Source: an uncultured Caulobacterales bacterium
GTDB taxonomy: Bacteria > Pseudomonadota > Alphaproteobacteria > Caulobacterales > Caulobacteraceae
NCBI GenBank assembly: GCA_903884425.1
Contig: CAISEP010000014.1
Coordinates: 1 to 64,000, forward strand
Direction of reading: 5' to 3'
DNA: 64,000 nt
The notes below the pieces were generated by a model, which was given only the letters and a program-made list of their open reading frames with translations, had not been told where the DNA came from and made no database searches. The first letter of the stretch is position 1. Each line of letters starts with the position of its first letter. Made by a program: the position numbers and the translations under genes. This document shows, piece after piece, positions 58,064-64,000 of this stretch.

Positions 58064-59245
58064 TTACGGCCGGGCGTGCATCACGTCATGGATGACCGAA
58101 ACGGCGTCCTCGCTGACGTTGCTGTGGAATGGCAGGCAGAGGACACGCATCTTCACCTCCTCCGCATAGGGGATCGCGCGCGTCGAGACGATCTTCAGAT
58201 GACGGTACGGCTCGAAATCCGTGCAGATCGGGTAGAAGTACTTTCTTGAAAAGACCTTCCGCGCCTTCAGGGCATCGTAGATCTGGTCGCGCGTCCGCCC
58301 GAACCGGGTCTCGTCAATGACGATCGGAAAATACTGTTCGGAATTTTCCACTTCCGGCTGCTCCGCGGGGAGCTGGATGCCGTCCAGATCGCCAAGTATC
58401 TCGATATATCGGTTGCGGAGCCTTCGACGCTTCGCCTTTTCCGCGGCAACCAGCCGCAGGTTCAGCAGGCCTATGGCCGCTTGAACTTCATTCATCTTCC
58501 CGTTGATGCCGATCTCCACCACTTCTTCTTCATTCTTGATGCCGAAGTTGCGGAGGTAGTAGATCTTCTTCCGATCGCTTTCCCGCGGCGTGGCGACAAG
58601 CCCGCCCTCTAGCGTGTTGAAGAGCTTCGTGGCGTGGAAGGAGAAGATCGAGGCGTCCCCGAACTGGCTGACCGGCACGCCTGACCGGGTCGCGCCGAAG
58701 GCGTGGGCGGCGTCGTAGATGATCCGGATGTCCCGGGAGGCACCGATCCGCGCAAAGGCGTCCACGTCGCACAGCGTGCCGTACACGTGCACACCCAGGA
58801 TCGCCGAGGTCCGCGAGGTGATGGCCTTCTCCACGGCCGCCGGGTCGAGGGTCATGGTGCCGGGCAGGATGTCGGCAAAGACCGGTGTCAGACCGTTCCA
58901 GCTGATGGCGTGTGCCGTCGCCGCGAAGGTCATGGGGGTGGTGATGACCTCGCTGCCCGGCGGCAGGTCGAAGAGCTTGAGGGCGGCGATGAGCCCGATG
59001 GTCGCGTTGTTGAACAGCATCGCGGTCTTGACGCCCAGATGATCGGCCAGAGCCGCCTCGAGCTGTTCGTGCAAGGGACCGTGGTTGGTGACGTATTTCC
59101 GCTCCCAGATGCCCTCGAGCAGGGGGATCAGGTCCTTGAGGTCCGGCAGAAGCGGTTCGGCGATCAGAACCGGCTTGTCGATCACCGGCGGGTGCCGCGG
59201 CTCTGCGGGTGCGCCGTCATGATCCAAATTCTGCTCGCCCAACAA
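58064..59245 (-). CDS. DegT/DnrJ/EryC1/StrS sugar aminotransferase
   Basis: The PLP enzyme, about 393 residues, adds an amino group to a nucleotide-linked keto sugar. The substrate strand YVTNHGPLHEQLEAAL, IRIIYDAAHAFG (PLP Asp) and the Schiff-base lysine in SFHATKLFNTLEGG are present; the last resembles the dTDP-4-amino-4,6-dideoxyglucose (VioA-like) group more than perosamine synthetases. I use TTG 59245 because GGAGG lies 5 bases upstream; the frame is open to another TTG at 59302, which lacks a ribosome-binding site. It heads the manB-manC run. Confidence 0.87.
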   Translation of the reverse strand: MLGEQNLDHDGAPAEPRHPPVIDKPVLIAEPLLPDLKDLIPLLEGIWERKYVTNHGPLHEQLEAALADHLGVKTAMLFNNATIGLIAALKLFDLPPGSEVITTPMTFAATAHAISWNGLTPVFADILPGTMTLDPAAVEKAITSRTSAILGVHVYGTLCDVDAFARIGASRDIRIIYDAAHAFGATRSGVPVSQFGDASIFSFHATKLFNTLEGGLVATPRESDRKKIYYLRNFGIKNEEEVVEIGINGKMNEVQAAIGLLNLRLVAAEKAKRRRLRNRYIEILGDLDGIQLPAEQPEVENSEQYFPIVIDETRFGRTRDQIYDALKARKVFSRKYFYPICTDFEPYRHLKIVSTRAIPYAEEVKMRVLCLPFHSNVSEDAVSVIHDVMHARP

Positions 59246-59606
59246 CGCATCCTCCGGCTTCCAATGTGCGAAATTCTGGACTATTGAATCCGACTTGTTC
59301 AACTATACAACTGTCATTTATTCGGATTATATCGCCTCATCGACTAGCATGGACAGATTGGCAAGGCAATGATGCGGATTTGTCATTTGAAGTCATCTTG
59401 TGATCCTCAGGTATCGTTTCGTGCCGGGCCCCGAGTGGGTGGACGGATCGCGACCACCCCTCTGCCGGGAGTTCTGTCTTGAGGCGATTCTACCACGTTT
59501 TCCTCCCGGCCCCCAGTTCGGATGGTCACCCGCTCGGCGGACCTGAGGGATGGCGCGGGGGGCTTCCGCCGGTTCCGTGCCCGTGAGATCCGGAGGGACC
59601 CCGGAA
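59246..59606. promoter_or_regulatory. AT-rich divergent promoter region of the glycan locus
   Basis: The 361 bases between the aminotransferase and the methyltransferase fusion have no gene. Bases about 59280-59420 are notably A+T-rich (TTTATTCGGATTATATCG, TTTGTCATTTGAAGTCATC), as expected for divergent promoters. No clear terminator or IS-type terminal inverted repeat was recognised, although I looked for one because of the OrfA-like domain that follows. Confidence 0.4.
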
Positions 59607-60752
59607 ATGGCCAGGAAGACGGTGAAATTCCCGCCCGAAGCGCGCGAGCGGGCCGTGCGGTGGGTGGTGGAGAACGCACATCTCTATCCGTCCCGGCGGG
59701 CTGCGGTCGGATCGGTGGCCGCCCTACTGGGCTGCAGCGCCGCGACCGTGGAGGCGTGGCTGAGGCGGGCGGATGTCCCGCTTCCCGCGGAGGGAGACAC
59801 CCCCGCAGAGCGGGAGGCGGTTCGCCTGCTCCGCCAGCTTGTGCACGGTCATGCGGATCAGGCGGTCCGGCTGCGGCGTCTGGAGACCTGGCTGATCCAC
59901 TTGATGAGGACGACCGGCGTGTCCCTCGAGTCCCTTCGCATGGAGCCTTCCGACAGTCAGAAGCCGGCGTCGTCCCGGGATGTGGATTACGCGCAGATCG
60001 AGCTCACCCGGGGCGGATTGGTCCCCAGGATCGAAAGGCTGCGCGCCCTGACCGACGCCCAGTGTCGGGACGTGGACTATCTCGAGCATGTGGTCATTCC
60101 GGAGCTGGGGCTGGCGGAGGAGGAATGGTCCTTTCCCGACGAGGTGGCGCATCTGTCCGGCAAGGGGCTGCATCTGCTGCAGCTGCCCTGCCAGGTCGCG
60201 CCCTTCCTGGTTTGGCTGGCGGACCACGCCCAGGGAATCCGGAGCTATCTGGAGATCGGGGTGCGATGGGGCGGGATGTTCATTCTTCTGTCCGAGTGGC
60301 TGCGGCGGTTCTCGCCGGAATTCCGGCTCGCAACGGCCCTCGATCCCGCAGACATGTCGCCGCTGATCGCGGAATATGATCGATATCTGGGCAGTACAGG
60401 TGATCAGCGCGTCATCGAAGTACGCTATGTGCAGGAATACTCCACCTCCGAGGCGGCAAGGGGGGCGGTCCGGCATGCGAATCCCGACCTTGTCTTCATC
60501 GATGGGGACCACAGCTATGAGGGGGTCAGGCACGACTATGAACTGGTCGGTGACGGACCGCGCATGATCCTGTTCCACGACATCGTTGCCCGGAACTGGC
60601 CGGGGGTGGGCCGGCTCTGGCAGGAAGTCCGCGAACAAACCGCTGGGACCCATGTTGCCGCTGAGTTTGCGAAGCAATATAAGTCCGGCGACGGGGGCGG
60701 AATGGGACTAGGTCTGGTCCGGCGGTCGGACACATCACTGTCACGCAAATAA
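59607..60752 (+). CDS. Transposase OrfA-type HTH fused to a class I methyltransferase
   Basis: The 381-residue protein has two parts. Residues 1-57 (KFPPEARERAVRWVVENAHL to VEAWLRRADV) read as the helix-turn-helix of IS3-family OrfA, and 64-110 as an Arg/Leu helix like OrfA's zipper. From about 125 it is a SAM-dependent methyltransferase of the cephalosporin-hydroxylase/Methyltransf_24 type: motif I YLEIGVRWGG (214-223), VFIDGDHSYEGVRHDY (296-311) and ILFHDIV (321-327). ATG 59607 has GGAGGG 9 bases upstream, so translation includes the HTH. It opens a rightward run with the large glycosyltransferase and probably modifies a sugar. DNA binding is untested. Confidence 0.7.
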   Translation: MARKTVKFPPEARERAVRWVVENAHLYPSRRAAVGSVAALLGCSAATVEAWLRRADVPLPAEGDTPAEREAVRLLRQLVHGHADQAVRLRRLETWLIHLMRTTGVSLESLRMEPSDSQKPASSRDVDYAQIELTRGGLVPRIERLRALTDAQCRDVDYLEHVVIPELGLAEEEWSFPDEVAHLSGKGLHLLQLPCQVAPFLVWLADHAQGIRSYLEIGVRWGGMFILLSEWLRRFSPEFRLATALDPADMSPLIAEYDRYLGSTGDQRVIEVRYVQEYSTSEAARGAVRHANPDLVFIDGDHSYEGVRHDYELVGDGPRMILFHDIVARNWPGVGRLWQEVREQTAGTHVAAEFAKQYKSGDGGGMGLGLVRRSDTSLSRK

Positions 60753-60837
60753 TTCACAGGCGGACTACGGAAGTTTGGCGTCTCGGATAATTCGAGGTGC
60801 TCCCCAGGCCCAGTCAATCGGAGCATACGGAAGCGAG

Positions 60838-63714
60838 ATGACGGTAGATAACTCCCAGAATTCCGTAGTTGCCGAAAATGGCGTTGCTCACTCTCCCCAG
60901 GGTAGCGTGGGCGGGACGTTTCGCGATGCCACGGAGGTCATGATCGGGCGTCCGGTAGGCGAGGGGATCGAGGACGGCCGTTTCATCGGTGGTCTTCACT
61001 TGAATCTCTCGGGCGGCGACAGGCTAACTCTGTATAATTTCATGTGCCGGGAGTTCAGTCTCGAAACCATAGAGGTGATCGCGGACAGGTCGGAATGGAT
61101 CGCAACCCGGGATCGCTACGACGGTCTGAAGGTGGGCATCGATCTGTTGGTTGTGAGCGGATCCGTGTTGAGGGATCGCTCGCTGAGCACGGCCGACCTG
61201 CTCGACCATCTGTCCCCCCGGGGCATGGTGTGTGTCGAACAGGATCCGGCGGAGGCACCCGTTGAATCAGGACCCTTGTCGGCTTCGGAGTCCGGGGTCG
61301 GGCGTGGCGGCTTCGAACCCGTATTCGAGTCGGAAGGCCTCTCCATCCACGTGCCGGTCGAAGGGGAAAGGTCGCCCCGGAGCGTTCGGTATCAGGTCGA
61401 TCTCTTCCTCCGCATTCGTGAAATGCAGCGGCTCCGTGCGGAACGATTGGCGGCCGGTCCGAAGGTGCCGGAGGTCGCTGTGGTACTCATGGCGCAAGAT
61501 CAGGAAGATGGCATCGTCGAGTGCCTGAGGGCCATCCTGGGCCAGCGCGGCTCATTCGCAATGCGCGTCCTGATCATTGACAATGCGTCCGCCGACGGGA
61601 CGGAGGCGATGATCCGGAAGGTCATGTCCGGGCATCACGACGGGACGGTTCGGATGGACCTGATCGTCAATTCCGTGCCGAAGGATGCCAGGTCCAATTG
61701 GGCACAGGCCCTGAACTGGGCGAAGGGCGCGGACTATGTCGCGCCCTGCAGCGGTGACGACCTGTGGACGTCCGAACGTAGGATCGAAGAGCACGTCAAC
61801 TTCCTTCGGAAATGGCCGAAGGCGGTCATGTCCTACAACCCCGCTGCCGCTGCGACGGATGCGGCGAGGCGATCAGGGGGCGCGATCATCGCGGAGCAGA
61901 CCATTTCCGGTGCCGATGTCGTCCTGAACAACCCGATTGCGTGCCCGGGCGCGACCGTCTTCCGCGGTGAAATGGCCGACCTCATTCCCGTCGGAACCCT
62001 GCTGGACGCCGACGATGGGAATGACATCTGGACGCTCGCTATCTATTGCGGACAGATCGGGCCCATCGGTAACCTGAACAAGCCTCTGACGACGAGCCGC
62101 CGGACGGTGTCGGCAACGTTCCGGGACGCCCCGTGGAGCATTTCCCGAGCCAGTAAGGTTGTCTCGTCAATTGATGCCATAAATCCCAAGTTCGATTTCA
62201 ATTTCTGGGAACAATGCTGTGGGGCAAGCGAGTTCTGTTATGGGGTTCTGGGAAATTCCATTGCCTATACGGACTACGACCTTAAGAAAATTGATCTCAT
62301 CATACTGGATGACACGTTTCCGACCCCGAAAAACGGATTTCGATATCTTGAATTCACGGAATATCTTCGTGAGTTCCCGTCGTCTTTGGTTCTGAGCACG
62401 GGGGCGGCGACCGGACTGGTGGACCCGACGCCCCATGACTCACTAATCCTGAGCTACCAGCGGAAATATCCGGAACTCGGGAACCGGGTCATGGCCAAGC
62501 GGGGGCGCTTCCCCCTTCACCTGGCGCGGCTCGTCTACACGATGTTCCTGCACAACACCTATGCGATGCTTCCGGAAATCGAGGAAGCAGGTGTGGATTT
62601 TGCCTTCACGCTTTATCCGGGCGGGGGATTTGCCCTCAACAATCCGGATGTGGATCGCCAGCTCGCCCGGGTCTTTGCCTCTCCCTTCTTCCGGAAGGTC
62701 ATTGTGACCCAGAAGGTCATCTACGAGTATTTGATCGGAAAAAGCTTTTGTCCGCCGGACAAGATCGAGATCATCTACGGGGGGGTCATGCCCGAGGCCC
62801 CGGATGTCCGCACCCTCACGCGACGCCGGTGGGGATTCGAAAAGACACAACTCGACATCTGTTTCATGGCGCACAAATATACGCCCCGGGGAGAGGACAA
62901 GGGGTACGACGTATTCGTCGAGGTTGCCCGGAACCTTGCAGCCAAATACGACAATGTCTTCTTTCACGTAGCAGGCGGGTTCGACCAGCACGTCATCGAT
63001 GTCAGTGCACTGGGCAGTCGCATCAAGTTCCACGGCCCGCTGGGGCCGGACAAGTTCGACGAATTCTTCCAAGGGATGGATATCATCCTGTCGCCGAACA
63101 TCAGCGGCAAGATCTATTCCGGCTCCACGGACGGTTTCCCGACGGGCTGCTGTGTCGAGGCCGGCATGCGGGGGACCGCGATCTTCGCAACGGATGAATT
63201 CGGGTCCGTCGGTGGCAGTTACATCGACGGCGAGGACGTCATCGTCGTGAACTATGACGTAGCCGATATCGTCGCGAAGATCGAAGCCCACTACAGGAAT
63301 CCGGAAGCCTTGAAAGCGCTCGGGGAGCGCGCGATCAAGACCCTGCGCGATGTCCACAGCCTGGATGCGCAGATGGGGCCGCGCATCCAGCTGCTTCGCG
63401 GGCTCATCGCGCGACAAGGCCCCACCGGGGACGCGGCCCGTGCGACGGTAGCGGTCGAGGCTCCTCCGGCCGCACCGACAAGTGAATCCGTCGCCTTGCG
63501 GGTGAAGATCGCCAGCCTGCAGCGCGAGCTCGCTGACCGAGAGGCCGAATTCGCCGTCCTCCTGTTCCGTCAGCGAAGACTCTTCCTGCTGGTCAGGGGG
63601 CTCTATCGCTTTGTCGCGGGCCATTCCGACAAGACCTTGGGTTACATGTACCACACCCTTGCCACGTCGGGGCTGAGGGGTGTTGCGCGGGCCATGCTGA
63701 TCGTCGGGAGTTGA
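60838..63714 (+). CDS. Large two-domain glycosyltransferase (family 2 + family 4-like)
   Basis: The 958-residue protein appears composite. Residues about 60-135 look like a worn methyltransferase fold (DLLVVSGSVLRDRS, LSPRGMVCVEQD). About 211-440 is a GT-A family 2 domain (EVAVVLMAQDQEDGIVECLR, IIDNASADGTEA, CSGDDLWTSE). About 560-850 is a GT-B family 4-like domain (EIIYGGVMPEAP, FMAHKYTPRGEDKGYDVF, ILSPNISGKIYSGSTDGFPT). A short coiled coil lies near 885-915. ATG 60838 follows GGAAGCGAG. It probably assembles more than one linkage of a surface glycan. Parts near 62160-62420 are lower in G+C than the flanks. Confidence 0.78.
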   Translation: MTVDNSQNSVVAENGVAHSPQGSVGGTFRDATEVMIGRPVGEGIEDGRFIGGLHLNLSGGDRLTLYNFMCREFSLETIEVIADRSEWIATRDRYDGLKVGIDLLVVSGSVLRDRSLSTADLLDHLSPRGMVCVEQDPAEAPVESGPLSASESGVGRGGFEPVFESEGLSIHVPVEGERSPRSVRYQVDLFLRIREMQRLRAERLAAGPKVPEVAVVLMAQDQEDGIVECLRAILGQRGSFAMRVLIIDNASADGTEAMIRKVMSGHHDGTVRMDLIVNSVPKDARSNWAQALNWAKGADYVAPCSGDDLWTSERRIEEHVNFLRKWPKAVMSYNPAAAATDAARRSGGAIIAEQTISGADVVLNNPIACPGATVFRGEMADLIPVGTLLDADDGNDIWTLAIYCGQIGPIGNLNKPLTTSRRTVSATFRDAPWSISRASKVVSSIDAINPKFDFNFWEQCCGASEFCYGVLGNSIAYTDYDLKKIDLIILDDTFPTPKNGFRYLEFTEYLREFPSSLVLSTGAATGLVDPTPHDSLILSYQRKYPELGNRVMAKRGRFPLHLARLVYTMFLHNTYAMLPEIEEAGVDFAFTLYPGGGFALNNPDVDRQLARVFASPFFRKVIVTQKVIYEYLIGKSFCPPDKIEIIYGGVMPEAPDVRTLTRRRWGFEKTQLDICFMAHKYTPRGEDKGYDVFVEVARNLAAKYDNVFFHVAGGFDQHVIDVSALGSRIKFHGPLGPDKFDEFFQGMDIILSPNISGKIYSGSTDGFPTGCCVEAGMRGTAIFATDEFGSVGGSYIDGEDVIVVNYDVADIVAKIEAHYRNPEALKALGERAIKTLRDVHSLDAQMGPRIQLLRGLIARQGPTGDAARATVAVEAPPAAPTSESVALRVKIASLQRELADREAEFAVLLFRQRRLFLLVRGLYRFVAGHSDKTLGYMYHTLATSGLRGVARAMLIVGS

Positions 63715-63774
63715 GCCACCGGCCATCCGAAGGGCGGGGCACCTCGGCGACAACCCGCGTCTCGGTCCGTCCGC

Positions 63775-64000
63775 TCAGTTGAAGGCCGCAGCCAGGCGCG
63801 CGACGAAATGCTCGAGCATCGCGTCCTCCTGCCGCTTGAGGTCGCGGATGCGTTCGAACAGCCCCTCCCGGGTCCGCAGAGCCCAGTCCAGTTGCTCGGG
63901 ACTGTCGCCGAAGGCGATGCCGCGGCGGTCCGGCTCGGGTCGCCAGGCGTCGAGGGTCATCCCCGGCGGCGGAACCACGATCGGCAGGCACCCGCAGAAA
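63775..64000 (-). CDS. C-terminal part of an unidentified protein (cut by window end)
   Basis: A minus-strand frame open to the window edge ends at 63775. Its last 70 or so residues read CLPIVVPPPGMTLDAWRPEP, then RRGIAFGDSPEQLDWALRTR and an Arg/Glu-rich helix ending in FN. The GCLPIV...RRGIAFGDS...ALRTREGL pattern resembles the end of a family 4-type glycosyltransferase, which fits the glycan locus, but this is weak. It converges with the large glycosyltransferase gene. Confidence 0.45.
   Translation of the reverse strand, partial: FCGCLPIVVPPPGMTLDAWRPEPDRRGIAFGDSPEQLDWALRTREGLFERIRDLKRQEDAMLEHFVARLAAAFN

Noticed and set aside
59246-59606. Possible IS terminal inverted repeat before the OrfA-like domain
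   Set aside because: TGTCATTTGAAG near 59380 looked like an IS end, but no matching inverted copy is found downstream and no OrfB/DDE transposase is present.

Overview
The window is GC-rich (roughly two thirds G+C by eye) bacterial chromosome with the gene content of an alphaproteobacterium, most probably of the Caulobacterales (Brevundimonas/Phenylobacterium/Caulobacter type). The reasons are the murA–DUF2948–hisD–UPF0262–phosphatase–infA–maf–RNase E/G–yacG gene order, a tRNA-His that lacks the usual extra 5' G, an ilvBN leader peptide with an attenuator, and many TTG/GTG starts with 4-nt stop/start overlaps. No phage and no CRISPR array were seen. The only mobile-element trace is a transposase-like domain fused to a methyltransferase.

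Layout. 1–4451: end of a tuf gene and its terminator, then a leftward cluster (erpA, an esterase-like hydrolase, xthA, a membrane protein) divergent from dgt. 4570–8082: SPOR protein, nagZ, scpA, scpB. 8219–14500: the housekeeping run murA to yacG, then tRNA-Phe. 14980–17282: exbB-exbD-tonB, a terminator and tRNA-His. 17342–25298: GNAT enzyme, FAD oxidoreductase, acyl-CoA dehydrogenase, CAP-domain protein, msrB, GTP-type PEP carboxykinase, and a cytochrome c'/cytochrome b pair. 25275–26139: an ECF sigma factor with a FecR-like protein reduced to its N-terminal domain, preceded by an AT-rich palindromic region. 26524–39177: two RND efflux systems. One is a complete leftward operon. The other is split around a TetR gene, with matching operator-like inverted repeats at both promoters. 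39251–44862: isoleucine/valine biosynthesis (ilvD, attenuator, ilvB, ilvN, ilvC). 44873–53431: VapBC, aldehyde dehydrogenase, DUF5672-like protein, ClC channel coupled to a Pal-like lipoprotein, MarR regulator, hybrid histidine kinase and a glycosyltransferase. 53432–54986: two genes of unknown function with short repeats. 55234–64000: a surface-glycan locus (GDP-mannose supply, sugar aminotransferase, methyltransferase fusion, a very large glycosyltransferase).

How parts fit together. ExbB/ExbD/TonB energise outer-membrane uptake, which would suit an iron-type ECF sigma, but no TonB-dependent receptor lies here. The ilv genes form one pathway, with charged branched-chain tRNA probably controlling ilvB through the leader. 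The glycan genes make activated sugars (manC, phosphomannomutase, aminotransferase) and transfer them (three glycosyltransferase-type proteins).

Most interesting points: a transposase OrfA-type DNA-binding domain fused in frame to a methyltransferase; the GTGAC(A/G)-N12-(T/C)GTCAC operator pair; the LIV-containing leader peptide; the sigma factor with a minimal FecR; and the ClC/Pal overlap beside a MarR gene with repeated operator-like sequence. All functions are inferred from sequence reading alone; no database search was run.
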